This document shows, piece after piece, positions 24,406 through 33,064 of a stretch of DNA of 33,173 bases. This DNA comes from Leptolyngbyaceae cyanobacterium M33_DOE_097 (GTDB taxonomy: Bacteria > Cyanobacteriota > Cyanobacteriia > Leptolyngbyales > Leptolyngbyaceae). Each line of letters starts with the position of its first letter. Within the stretch, counting starts at the first letter, position 1. Below the pieces are notes generated by a model. The model did no database searches, had not been told where the DNA came from, and worked only from the letters and a program-made list of their open reading frames with translations. A program made the position numbers and the translations under genes. The stretch is from contig DVDV01000154.1 of assembly GCA_015296075.1 (NCBI GenBank), positions 1 to 33,173 of the forward strand. The letters run 5' to 3'.

Positions 24406-24948
24406 TCAATGGGGGCGAATCAAAGTTGCTTTCCAAATCTGCTGAAACGGCATATTAGTCGTACGGTAGAGCGATCGCACCGCCTCTGCACTGACAGCCG
24501 AAAATACGCAAATAGAATGATTTCCATCCAGCGAGACGACTGAGCAGAGGGATTGAATATTCATATTTTGAAAGTACCCTGCTGCCTGCTGTTTAGCGGC
24601 TTCATCCACGGCTCTCGTCACAGGTTGGGGGTAGTCTACTTCAGCTACTATCACCGAGCTGCCTTGAGGCCGATTGTTTAGCGCTTGATCAACCCACAGT
24701 TCTGCTGCCCAAACTCGCTGAAAGGGCATTCTGGCTTGTCGGCAGGCGGTTCGTACCAACTCCATTGCAGGGACTTCAAATACACAAATCGAGCGATCGC
24801 CATTCTCCGACACGAGCGAGTTGTGCCAATGCACCTGGCGTGATTCTAAGCAGTCGTCTAGCGAATGATTGACCACCATCCAGCGATCGAAGGTCATGGG
24901 GACTGGTAGCTCCGGCGAAAAGGTGCGTTCCAAAACAACCAGTTTCAT
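24406..24948 (-). CDS. Tandem DUF4242-type protein, first paralogue
   Basis: A 180-residue protein with two DUF4242-type domains. GDRSICVFEVPAMELVRTAC then FQRVWAAELW (50-85) and GNHSICVFSAVSAEAVRSLY then FQQIWKATLI (142-177) are the two conserved blocks. The N-terminus VVLERTFSPELPVP matches the family's usual first strand (V-E-R-x-F). Its ATG overlaps the stop of the ATPase regulator gene as ATGA (24945-24948), with AGAGG just upstream inside that gene, so translation is probably coupled. The second copy has His in place of the Arg before Ser. The paralogue follows 24 bases later. Metal binding is possible by analogy with SCO4226 but not shown here. Confidence 0.75.
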   Translation of the reverse strand: MKLVVLERTFSPELPVPMTFDRWMVVNHSLDDCLESRQVHWHNSLVSENGDRSICVFEVPAMELVRTACRQARMPFQRVWAAELWVDQALNNRPQGSSVIVAEVDYPQPVTRAVDEAAKQQAAGYFQNMNIQSLCSVVSLDGNHSICVFSAVSAEAVRSLYRTTNMPFQQIWKATLIRPH

Positions 24949-27900
24949 AGGGCAACCTCTGCAAGTTGAACTATTCGTTGTTGAGCGCGGGCACTCAGGG
25001 GCTGGTCTTTTAGACGTTTTTGAAGCTCAGTTAGATGCTGTTTTGGGCAGTCCACATTTCCCATTTGGCAACTTGCTTGAATAATGACTGACCAGGCCAG
25101 TGCAATTTCACTGGGGTTGCTAACCACCTGAGCCGCTTCCAGGGCTTCTTCAGCCCGCGCGATCGCCCGTTGCAAATCTCCCTGGTGCAAGTCCCACTCG
25201 GCGGCCAGCGTCTGGATATAAGCCAACATCCGAGGTGAATCAATCTGTTTGAGAATCTGGCACGATCGCTCCAGTTCGGTAGCGGCATTCGTTTCTTGCA
25301 GTAAATAGTGAATGGTTGCATCCAACGCAGCTGCATGGGGCGCTTCACTGCCTTCCCCCATTTGCGCCGACACCCGAATCAGCTCACTACAGTAATCGAG
25401 CGCAAGTGTAAGCTGCCCCGCCTCTAGCTCTAGCATGACTAGATTCATCAAGCAGGTACACTCACGCCAGTGGTCTTGGGCGACCTGGGCCATCTGCCAG
25501 CTTTGCCGCAGCAGCGATCGCCCCGCCTCGACCTGACCTTGATAGCGGTAGACGCAGCCCAACCCAAAGGGAATGTCAATCGCCTCTAAACCAAGGCGAT
25601 CAGCGATCGATTGAGCCTCCAGCAAAAGGGCTTCGGCACGGGTCATTTCGCGCCCTATCTCGGCTAAACAAGAGCCAGAGTGAGCCAGCATGTACATGGT
25701 TGTGGCAGGGCTAGCCTTTCTGCCTTGCTCCGCCGCCCGAAATGAATAGTGTTGTACTTCTGTCAATTTTCCGTGGTCATAACTCAATGCAATCAACGCT
25801 TCTAGCCCGGCGGCTTCTTCGTCTTTGAGTTGCAATGCGGCGGCTTCTTGAATCAGTTGGTGTAATTCTTGTTGTAAGCCAGCAACCTGATTTTTAGGCA
25901 CGCCTGCCCTAACGTACAGTTTCAGCAAGCCCAAGTGCAGCCCAATCCGAGATTTCGCTTCCAGGTACTGACAATGGCGCATTCCTCGTTGCGTCAGTTC
26001 AGCCGCTTCTGCGTAAGCAAACACCCTCAAGCAACGCTCAGCCGCTAATAAAGAAGCAGACGCCGCTAAGGTATGGTCGCTACCGAGATCGGCATGGTGT
26101 GCGACATCGTTGATCAATTGGGTGGTCGGTGAAGCAATCGCATGAAGGGCCTGCGCGATGTGGGTATGCACTAATTTGCGGCGTGGCTCGGAAAGCTGCT
26201 CGTAGGCAACCTGCCGCACGATGTCATGGGCAAAGTCATAGGAAGCTTCACCGTTGACCGTGTTGCCAGGACGAATAATGCCGTGTTGCTCAAGTTGCTC
26301 GATCGCCCCCAACAAGCGCGGCAAGGGCAGATCCATCACGCGAGCCAAAATCGTAGGGTTAAAATTTCGACCTAACGCAGCCGCCCACAACACTAAATCG
26401 CGGGTACCTTCGTCTAGCTGCACCAAGCGGCTTTGAATCAAGGTTTCTAACGTTTCCGGCGTGCCTCGATTAGAGGGGAGCTGAGTGCGGGCAATTTCAA
26501 GCGCAAACAGCGGATTGCCACCACTGTTTGCAAACACCTGATCGCCTCCAGCCTGACACCCAACCGCTTGCGCCAGCGCGATCGTCTGAGCCTGGTCGAG
26601 CGGTGCTAACGAGACAGTTTTGATCCGATGCTCCCGATGCAATACCTGAATTAATTTATACGCCGCTAGATTCGTCTCGATCTCGTGCTTACGGGTAGCA
26701 CAGGCAAACCAGATGGGCCGCTGCTGATGAAACAGGCGCACCACGTAGTGCAAAAAGGCGATCGACGTTTCATCAAGCCACTGAATGTCATCAAGCACAA
26801 CTAAGACGGGCGATGTTTGACTCAGTTGCACCATAAACTGCGCAGCCATATCGAACAGTCGTCCCCGGTTGAGGTTTGCGGATGAATCTGCATTTAACAC
26901 CAGCGATCGCAGTTCATCTAAAAATTCTGCTGCCCCGATCGCCTCAAAAGCATCAACCCAAATCCCATAAGGGCGTAGCATTTCGGCTTCAAATCCACGC
27001 CCCCAAAGGACGTAGCCCCCCGTCTGTTGAAACGTTCGCACCAGTTCTTCGAGCAGGCGGGTCTTACCAATGCCCGGTTCGCCAATCAAACAGAACACCT
27101 CTGTATCGACGCGATCGCGACAGGTTGTGAGCCATTCTTGCATTGCTTTCCACTCGGCTGCTCGCCCAATTAACGGCAACTCAGAAACTGATCGCGGAAA
27201 ATGGCTTGCCAACAGAAACTCAGACGTTGCAGGTTGAGGATGAATTGCCTCGCCACTGATGGAGGCGACTGCCGCACACTCAGCCACAGGTGGTGCATCC
27301 TCTAGCGTCAATAGTTCCTCATAGAGCTTACACGTTGTCGGGCTGGGGTTGACCCCCAACTCTTCCTGCAAGGTGGTCATGCATTGGTGATAAACCCGTA
27401 AGGCACTGGCGCGATCGCCCTCCTGCGCATGGAGCCGCATCAGGTGGCAATACGCAGGCTCATACAAGGGATCGATGCGCTGCAACTGTTGGGCATAAGC
27501 GATCGCCGCCCGGGTGCTGGTCTGCGTTGTAAGGTGAGTAATTAACGTATCTAGACCCGCGATCGCCTGTTGCCGGAGTTGCTCTCGGCAGGGCACAATC
27601 CAATCGTCGTAACAACTTGGCAGCAAATCCCCCTGATACAGCTTCACCGCTTGCTCAAGCGTCTGAATTTGGGCTGCTGAAACGGTTGCCAATGGCTGCT
27701 CGGTCAGTTGCATCCCGGCTTGAAACTCTGCAACATCTAACCCGCAGTCTTTGTTTAGCACCCACTGAATTGTTTTAGTCTCCACCCGAAGCCAGCGATC
27801 AATGTCAGGAATCGCTTGCTTTAGATCGTGCAAACGTCGCCGCAACCGTGCTTTTGCATCGCTATCTGTTGCTTCAGGCCAAAGCTTTACAGCAATTTGT

Positions 27901-28043
27901 TGCCGCGCTTGAGGTGTATCACGGTGCAGTAAGATAAACGCTAATAATGCCTGCAACCGTTCCGAATTAACCGCTGTAATCGGAACGTTGTTCGCAATTA
28001 GGCAAAATTCCCCAAATAGTCGAATATGGAGATTTGTAGACAC
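24945..28043 (-). CDS. AfsR/SARP-type regulator: winged helix, BTAD, AAA-like ATPase, TPR
   Basis: A 1032-residue STAND-type signalling ATPase. Residues 5-95 form an OmpR/SARP-like winged helix (LHIRLFGEF, LLAFILLHRDTPQARQQI, LWPEA, ARLRRRLHDLKQ). Residues 102-245 are the bacterial transcriptional activator domain (CYDDWIV, EPAYCHLMRLHAQEGDRASA, EELGVNPSPTT, then LYEELL). The ATPase begins near 285, with Walker A GEPGIGKT (321-328) and Walker B VLVVLDDI (413-420) followed by QWLDE. The rest, to 1032, is helical and TPR-like. There is no C-terminal LuxR helix-turn-helix. Such proteins activate transcription on ligand sensing and ATP binding. A perfect 12-bp inverted repeat overlaps its leader. 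It heads a coupled operon with two tandem DUF4242-type genes. Confidence 0.88.
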   Translation of the reverse strand: MSTNLHIRLFGEFCLIANNVPITAVNSERLQALLAFILLHRDTPQARQQIAVKLWPEATDSDAKARLRRRLHDLKQAIPDIDRWLRVETKTIQWVLNKDCGLDVAEFQAGMQLTEQPLATVSAAQIQTLEQAVKLYQGDLLPSCYDDWIVPCREQLRQQAIAGLDTLITHLTTQTSTRAAIAYAQQLQRIDPLYEPAYCHLMRLHAQEGDRASALRVYHQCMTTLQEELGVNPSPTTCKLYEELLTLEDAPPVAECAAVASISGEAIHPQPATSEFLLASHFPRSVSELPLIGRAAEWKAMQEWLTTCRDRVDTEVFCLIGEPGIGKTRLLEELVRTFQQTGGYVLWGRGFEAEMLRPYGIWVDAFEAIGAAEFLDELRSLVLNADSSANLNRGRLFDMAAQFMVQLSQTSPVLVVLDDIQWLDETSIAFLHYVVRLFHQQRPIWFACATRKHEIETNLAAYKLIQVLHREHRIKTVSLAPLDQAQTIALAQAVGCQAGGDQVFANSGGNPLFALEIARTQLPSNRGTPETLETLIQSRLVQLDEGTRDLVLWAAALGRNFNPTILARVMDLPLPRLLGAIEQLEQHGIIRPGNTVNGEASYDFAHDIVRQVAYEQLSEPRRKLVHTHIAQALHAIASPTTQLINDVAHHADLGSDHTLAASASLLAAERCLRVFAYAEAAELTQRGMRHCQYLEAKSRIGLHLGLLKLYVRAGVPKNQVAGLQQELHQLIQEAAALQLKDEEAAGLEALIALSYDHGKLTEVQHYSFRAAEQGRKASPATTMYMLAHSGSCLAEIGREMTRAEALLLEAQSIADRLGLEAIDIPFGLGCVYRYQGQVEAGRSLLRQSWQMAQVAQDHWRECTCLMNLVMLELEAGQLTLALDYCSELIRVSAQMGEGSEAPHAAALDATIHYLLQETNAATELERSCQILKQIDSPRMLAYIQTLAAEWDLHQGDLQRAIARAEEALEAAQVVSNPSEIALAWSVIIQASCQMGNVDCPKQHLTELQKRLKDQPLSARAQQRIVQLAEVAL

Positions 28044-28044
28044 A

Positions 28045-28085
28045 GAAGTTTAAATCGTTAAGATTACAGGTGAGATTTAAACTTC
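28045..28085. promoter_or_regulatory. Perfect 12-bp inverted repeat, candidate operator
   Basis: GAAGTTTAAATC (28045-28056) and GATTTAAACTTC (28074-28085) are perfect inverted copies with 17 bases between. They begin one base before the ATPase regulator start and end next to a minus-strand TATAAT (28092-28087). A dimeric regulator bound here would block or shape transcription. It could equally form a hairpin in the leader. Confidence 0.65.
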
Positions 28086-28086
28086 A

Positions 28087-28092
28087 ATTATA
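28087..28092 (-). promoter_or_regulatory. Candidate -10 element of the ATPase-DUF4242 operon
   Basis: TATAAT on the minus strand, exact to consensus, 44 bases before the start codon. The -35 position 17 bases upstream (GTGTGA) is poor, as expected for a promoter needing an activator. Confidence 0.35.
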
Positions 28093-28506
28093 GAATTTGA
28101 TCTTTTACGTCACACAATAGCGATCGAGAAACTTAAGCTTTTGGAGTAGAATACCCAATTTGGGTGACTCGCACTGTAAAGAAGTTTTAACAGTCTTTCT
28201 GTTTCAATCGGTGCTGCGTATAAATTGGCTATAAATGCTGACCTACACCGTTTTAATTAAAAAAGACCTAAAGATGAAATTAGAGAAAGACATCTAGAGC
28301 TGTTTATTTGTTTAGATTGAGATGAATTAAAATCCATCTGTTAAGAAAAAATAAGTAGTTCTATTTCAATTACAGGGATAATGTTTTTAACCTCTAAATA
28401 ATCATCATTCAAATGAACTACTACTGACTACTGCTTGTCGTCTACAGGTTGACTTGATTAAGTTCCAAGTCTACAAGCGAAAATTGTGCATCTACCGAAT
28501 AGAAAA

Positions 28507-31317
28507 ATGAGAGATTTGGGTTTATCTGGTGACAGCTTAACGGCTGCGACTTCGGGGCAGCAGCGCGTCAACGAGGTCTTTATCTCTTACTCAAGACGGG
28601 ATAAAGCCTTTGTTCAAAAATTAGACAACGCCTTCCGCGATGTTGATCAAGATCCTTGGATTGATTGGGATGATATTCAACCAGCAGAAGACTGGTGGGC
28701 ATCCATTCAACGAGGCATTGAGGGAGCCAGCACTTTTGTTTTCATCATTAGCCCAGACTCAGTTAGTTCAAAAGTCTGCTTTCAAGAAGTAGACTATGCG
28801 GTCAGCTTGAATAAGCGTCTGATCCCAGTGTTATTACGAGATGGTTTTGAGATGGACGCTATTCATCCCAAAGTTAGTGCCCATAACTGGATCTTTTTTC
28901 GTGAGACAGATGACTTTAACCATGCCTTTCAAACCTTATTAACCGCGATTGAAACTGATCTTGACTACGCTCGCGCTCATACTCGGTTACTGACTCGCGC
29001 GATCGAGTGGAAGCAAAAAGAAGAACATGAAAGTTTCTTATTAAGAGGTAAAGACTTAGAAGATGCAGAGCAATGGATCACCGATGCCGTTAATCAGAAA
29101 CCGACACCCACTCCCTTACAATGTGACTACATTAATACCAGTCGTAAGTTTGAAGCCTCAGAGCAAAAGGCTAAAATTCGATCGCAGCGAATTGCTTTAG
29201 GGTTGATTGGGGCAGGGTTTGTTGCGGCTCTTATTTCAGCGTTGGTTGCGATGCAACAGCGGCAGCAAGCCGAAACCGAACGCATCAACGCCGAAATTAA
29301 CTCACGCAGTTGGGCGATCGAAAGTTGGTTTGCCGCAGGTTTAGAGTTAGATGCTCTCACCGAAGGCGTTCGTATGGGGCAACAGATACAAGCGGCGGGC
29401 GATCGCGTTCAACCTGAAACACGCTTACGGGCGATCGCGGCTTTACGAGATGTCGTCGATCAGGCACATTTGCAAAATAGTCTGGGAGGTGAGGGCGCGT
29501 TTTATGCCGTGCAACTGAGTCCCGATGGTCAAACGCTGGCAGCTGCCAATAACGATGGCAAACTCTATCTGTGGAACCGCCAGGGTAAATTGCTGCGCAC
29601 TTTTGAAGGACATACAGGCAAAACTTACGACGTTCGCTTTAGCCCTGATGGTCAAATTCTTGCTTCTGCGGGTAGTGATGGCACGCTCCGGTTGTGGAAC
29701 CTCAACGGACAGAACTTAAAAACCATCAAAGGCCATACAGGTAAGGTGTTGAGTGTGGCGTTTAGCCCCGATGGCGAGCGGCTAGCCTCGGCTGGTGAAG
29801 ATAAAACAATTCGGCTGTGGAATCGTGCGGGACAAGCAATTGCCGCCTTTCAAGGTCATGGGGATGCGGTCAATGCGATTCAATTTAGTCCTGATCAGCA
29901 AACGCTGCTCTCTGGTAGTCGCGATCGCAGTGTCAAACTTTGGAGTCTTTCTGGTCAGGTGCGCAAGACCTTTAGCGGACATCGTGCCCCCGTTCAGACC
30001 GTTCGCATTAGCCCTGATGGCAAAGCAATGGCATCTGGTAGTGAAGATGGAATGGTGATTGTTTGGACGACGGATGGACGTTTAAAGCGCAACTTCAAAG
30101 CGCACCAAAAGCCAATCCGCAGCATTGAGTTTCATCCTGATAGTCAACGGTTTCTGACCGCAGGGGATGACACAGCGTTTAAACTCTGGAGCTTAGAAGG
30201 TGCGTTGTTGGAAACCTTCCAGGGGCATGGTAACTCCGTTTCTGGCATTGATTTCAGTGGAGATGGAGCGACGATCGCTTCTGCCAGTGGCGATCGCACC
30301 GTCAAACTCTGGCAAAGTGCCAATTTGCAATCCAAACAAATTAAACAGCACCAGGGAATTGTCAATGCGGTGGCTTTTAGTCCTGACGGTTCGTTGTTTG
30401 CTTCCGCCAGTGATGACAAAACCATTCAACTCTGGAGCTTGCCAGGAAAAGCTCTCAAGACGCTCACGAATGGCACCTATCCGTTTACGAGCTTACAATT
30501 TAGCCCTGACAGTCAATATCTACTAGCGGGTAGTCGTGATGGTAGGGTGGCACTCTGGCAAACGGATAGTCAAGCAATGAAACTGATTGGTCAACCGATA
30601 GCGTCTATTGAGCGCAACCGAACTGTCTGGCCTGTTGCCTTTAGTCCTGATGGTCGAGCGATCGCGACGACTCGTGCTGACTACTCCATTCAGCTTTGGG
30701 ATAGAGACGGTAAACCCTTGCGACAACTCAAAGGCCATCAAGCGGCCGTTCAACAAATTGCCTTTAGTCCAGACAATCAACTTATCGCTTCCGCAAGCCA
30801 GGATCAAACCGTTCGCCTCTGGAACTCCGTCGGTCAGCTCTTGCAGACTTTAACCGATCACACTGACGCTGTCTTGGATGTCAGCTTTAGCCCTGATGGT
30901 AATTACCTGGCCAGTTCGGCGGCTGATAACACGATTCGAGTGTGGCAGCGGGAGGGCGATCGCTTTCGCTTGTTGAATACGCTTGACGGCTACAGCAGCG
31001 CCATTACCAGCCTTGCGTTTAGCCCTGATAACCAGGTGTTAGCCAGCGGTGGCGCTGACCAAACGGTGCGCTTGTGGGACTTTATTAAAGGCAAACAGGT
31101 AAAGGTGATGCGTGGGCATGTTGCCGGGATCAGAGACATTGCTTTTAACCCTGGTGGGGATTTACTCGCCTCCGCGGGGGACGACAACCGCCTCATGCTG
31201 TGGGATTTTAATCTCGATCGCCTGATGCAAGAGGGATGCTTCTGGCTTAAGGATTATCTGGGAAATAGCCCCGAAGTTAAATCCAGCGATCGCCAACTCT
31301 GCAAAAACGTCTACTAA
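28507..31317 (+). CDS. TIR domain-transmembrane-WD40 protein with 14 WD repeats
   Basis: Numbering from the GTG at 28486: the TIR domain (30-155) has EVFISYSRRDKAFV, then IIEGAS-type FVFIISPDSV and VCFQEVDYA. Glu101 there lies where NADase TIRs keep their catalytic Glu. Next comes a linker (160-230, HTRLLTRAIEW and FLLRGKDLEDAEQWI) common in cyanobacterial TIR-WD40 proteins. One membrane span (235-256) follows, then a helical stretch and fourteen WD40 repeats (336-920), enough for two seven-bladed propellers. Most repeats read FSPDG...LASA..D.T.RLW. The TIR should be cytosolic; the span probably anchors the protein. The ATG at 28507 (936 residues) is preferred, though neither start has a ribosome binding site. 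Divergent from the ATPase operon. A sensing or immune role is inferred. Confidence 0.9.
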   Translation: MRDLGLSGDSLTAATSGQQRVNEVFISYSRRDKAFVQKLDNAFRDVDQDPWIDWDDIQPAEDWWASIQRGIEGASTFVFIISPDSVSSKVCFQEVDYAVSLNKRLIPVLLRDGFEMDAIHPKVSAHNWIFFRETDDFNHAFQTLLTAIETDLDYARAHTRLLTRAIEWKQKEEHESFLLRGKDLEDAEQWITDAVNQKPTPTPLQCDYINTSRKFEASEQKAKIRSQRIALGLIGAGFVAALISALVAMQQRQQAETERINAEINSRSWAIESWFAAGLELDALTEGVRMGQQIQAAGDRVQPETRLRAIAALRDVVDQAHLQNSLGGEGAFYAVQLSPDGQTLAAANNDGKLYLWNRQGKLLRTFEGHTGKTYDVRFSPDGQILASAGSDGTLRLWNLNGQNLKTIKGHTGKVLSVAFSPDGERLASAGEDKTIRLWNRAGQAIAAFQGHGDAVNAIQFSPDQQTLLSGSRDRSVKLWSLSGQVRKTFSGHRAPVQTVRISPDGKAMASGSEDGMVIVWTTDGRLKRNFKAHQKPIRSIEFHPDSQRFLTAGDDTAFKLWSLEGALLETFQGHGNSVSGIDFSGDGATIASASGDRTVKLWQSANLQSKQIKQHQGIVNAVAFSPDGSLFASASDDKTIQLWSLPGKALKTLTNGTYPFTSLQFSPDSQYLLAGSRDGRVALWQTDSQAMKLIGQPIASIERNRTVWPVAFSPDGRAIATTRADYSIQLWDRDGKPLRQLKGHQAAVQQIAFSPDNQLIASASQDQTVRLWNSVGQLLQTLTDHTDAVLDVSFSPDGNYLASSAADNTIRVWQREGDRFRLLNTLDGYSSAITSLAFSPDNQVLASGGADQTVRLWDFIKGKQVKVMRGHVAGIRDIAFNPGGDLLASAGDDNRLMLWDFNLDRLMQEGCFWLKDYLGNSPEVKSSDRQLCKNVY

Positions 31318-31342
31318 AATTCTCTTTTTGAAAATGTCAAAC

Positions 31343-32059
31343 TCAAGAAATGGATGGTATGCGGGTATTTAGAAGATCAATTAAGCCCAATGGTTTTCGA
31401 ATTGATGAACGAGCATTTAAAGCTTTTTCAATCCCATCCAAGTGGCGCATTGCGGCTGCAACAGCGGCGGTTTCATCACCGGACGAGATCGCATCTAAAA
31501 TTTCACCATGCTCGTCTTTCGTGCATATCGGCATACTCCGCACTTCGTAAAAAAAAGCAAGCGCCGTTTGGGGAACTAATTCTTTCAGGAACTTGGTGAG
31601 AAATTTGTTGCGACATAAATCGGCTAGTTGCATATGAAACTGCGCTGATAGCCGCGTCAACCTGGGAATGTCTTGTTTTTCGCACGCTTGCCGTTCCTCG
31701 GCGACGAGCTTCTTTAAGGCTGCAATTTGTTTGCGAGTAATGGTTTGGGTGACATCACGCACGATCGCCGCTTCGATCAAACGCCAGGCTTCATAGATTT
31801 GCCCAGCTTCCTCTAAGGACAAGCTAGCGACAAACGCCCCCCGGTTTGGTTCGAGCTTGACCAGGCGATCGTGGGCGAGCCGCTGTAGCACTTGCCGAAT
31901 GATGGTGCGGCTGACTCCGTAATGCTCTGCCAAAAGATTTTCACCCAGTTTTGTCTCAGGCGGAAGTTGCCGTTCAAGAATGGAGTTGTAAAGCTCTGTG
32001 TAAATCAGATCTTCGCTTGGTTTAGCTTTGGGTTGCCTTGGGGGCTGGGCAGCAGACAT
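31343..32059 (-). CDS. GntR-family transcriptional regulator, FCD type
   Basis: A 238-residue FadR-type regulator from the ATG at 32059; a TTG 45 bases upstream adds 15 atypical residues. The winged helix (residues 13-80) includes LIYTELYNSIL, LGENLLAEHYGVSRTIIRQV and LEPNRGAFV, the GntR signature. The all-helical FCD effector domain (85-215) retains three histidines at the metal-site positions: His142 (QFHMQLAD), His184 (DEHGEI) and His206 (MRHLDGI). FCD regulators usually respond to small organic acids and control adjacent catabolic genes. The neighbour upstream on the same strand, 174 bases away, encodes a cyclase-family hydrolase, the likely regulated gene. It converges with the TIR-WD40 gene. 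Confidence 0.88.
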   Translation of the reverse strand: MSAAQPPRQPKAKPSEDLIYTELYNSILERQLPPETKLGENLLAEHYGVSRTIIRQVLQRLAHDRLVKLEPNRGAFVASLSLEEAGQIYEAWRLIEAAIVRDVTQTITRKQIAALKKLVAEERQACEKQDIPRLTRLSAQFHMQLADLCRNKFLTKFLKELVPQTALAFFYEVRSMPICTKDEHGEILDAISSGDETAAVAAAMRHLDGIEKALNARSSIRKPLGLIDLLNTRIPSIS

Positions 32060-32233
32060 AAGCGCAGTAATCAGTGGCAGGAACTTTCGGCGATCTCGGG
32101 GCAAATGCAGTTTAATTCACAACGTAGCACCAGCACCAAAATGGAATAAACCTAAGTAGTGTGATGTTCTTTTGTAGCAATTCTACTTCATCTACTACTG
32201 AGAAAAAGCGCTATCTTTGCTCAATCAATCCAA

Positions 32234-32953
32234 TTACGGTATCAGTGCCAGGACTGAAAGTGGTGAGCCAGAGCCATTTTGCAGGCGTAAGATGCCAAGA
32301 ATGAGAGTGCTACCTCTGGGAGGTAATTGGTCTAAGTTTGCCAGATTTTCTAGCACAATACCCTGATTGGCTAACACTTGCTTATTGGTCGAGAAGGTGG
32401 TGTCTTGCCCAGAGTCCACTCCGTGAGTGTCGGTACCTACCCCTGCGATCGCCCGTTCTGCCAGCAAAAACCGTGTGCTGTCTGCCCCAAACCCAGGAAA
32501 GTGATAGCCTCCTTGGGCATCGCAATTGAGAAAGGCTTGGGGGTCATGCCAGCGGGCTTGCCAGTTGGTGTGGAGTAGCACAACGCTATTTTCTGGAATT
32601 TGGCCGTATTCCTGCTCCCAGGCCAAAATATCGTCGATGCTTAAGCAGTAGTCAGGGTTGGTCGCCGCTTGTGCTTGCAGGTCAATGGCGATCGCGGGCA
32701 CAATCAATGATTCGGGTCGGTAAGCATCAATTCCCACGGCATCTGCAAAAAAGCTGTTGGGGGCGTTGATGTGGGTACCGCTATGCTCGCCCATTGCAAA
32801 GCGCCGCAAATAGTAACCATCCGAATCAAGCTGCGCTACCGTTTCAAACTCAACAGATGGATCGCCTTGCCAAAGCGGTATTTGGGGATGAATGGGGTGA
32901 CTCAGGTCGATCACCTGACGGTAGGTGATGGTTTTAAGAAGCTCAGAAGGCAT
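32234..32953 (-). CDS. Cyclase-family (kynurenine formamidase-like) metal hydrolase with altered metal site
   Basis: A 239-residue protein of the cyclase family (PF04199), metal-dependent amide or lactone hydrolases related to bacterial kynurenine formamidase. It starts with VIDLSHPIHPQIPLWQGDP, the usual first block. The metal motif H-x-G-T-H-x-D-x-P-x-H reads HSGTHINAPNS (His57, His61, Asn63). Later GTDTHGVD and ENLANL (Glu202) are kept, but the His expected 12 residues before that Glu is Asn190. Two of five usual ligands are therefore Asn. This may define a subfamily rather than a dead enzyme, since the rest is intact. It lies just upstream of an FCD regulator gene, and the Fur-like site is about 100 bases upstream. 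Confidence 0.85.
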   Translation of the reverse strand: MPSELLKTITYRQVIDLSHPIHPQIPLWQGDPSVEFETVAQLDSDGYYLRRFAMGEHSGTHINAPNSFFADAVGIDAYRPESLIVPAIAIDLQAQAATNPDYCLSIDDILAWEQEYGQIPENSVVLLHTNWQARWHDPQAFLNCDAQGGYHFPGFGADSTRFLLAERAIAGVGTDTHGVDSGQDTTFSTNKQVLANQGIVLENLANLDQLPPRGSTLILGILRLQNGSGSPLSVLALIP

Positions 32954-33049
32954 TGCGTTGTGGGCGAAGGAGCTAGAACATTAATGAATTTTCCTCTTTA
33001 ACAGAAATCTCAGCAACCCACTAGCGGTAAAAACCAGCAATTCTCGATA

Positions 33050-33064
33050 TGAGAATGATTCTCA
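33050..33064. promoter_or_regulatory. Fur-box-like 7-1-7 palindrome
   Basis: TGAGAATGATTCTCA is a perfect 7-1-7 inverted repeat of the Fur type (core consensus TGATAATNATTATCA). A further TTCTC at 33041-33045 pairs with GAGAA at 33051-33055, giving overlapping half-sites as in extended Fur boxes. It lies 97 bases upstream of the cyclase start on the minus strand. The start of the window repeats its last 14 bases. Confidence 0.6.

Larger units (their letters stand above)
28044..28506. other. Divergent promoter region between the ATPase regulator and the TIR-WD40 gene
   Basis: About 460 bases, very AT-rich, with no gene. The left end carries the inverted repeat and a -10-like TATAAT for the ATPase operon. 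No comparable motif was found before the TIR-WD40 gene. Confidence 0.45.

Noticed and set aside
30144-30526. Frames of about 80-110 codons on both strands within the WD40 region
   Set aside because: They arise from the periodic WD40 coding repeats read in other frames.
28507-31317. WD40 repeats considered as a separate recombinational repeat array
   Set aside because: The repeats are diverged at DNA level and are explained by the protein fold.
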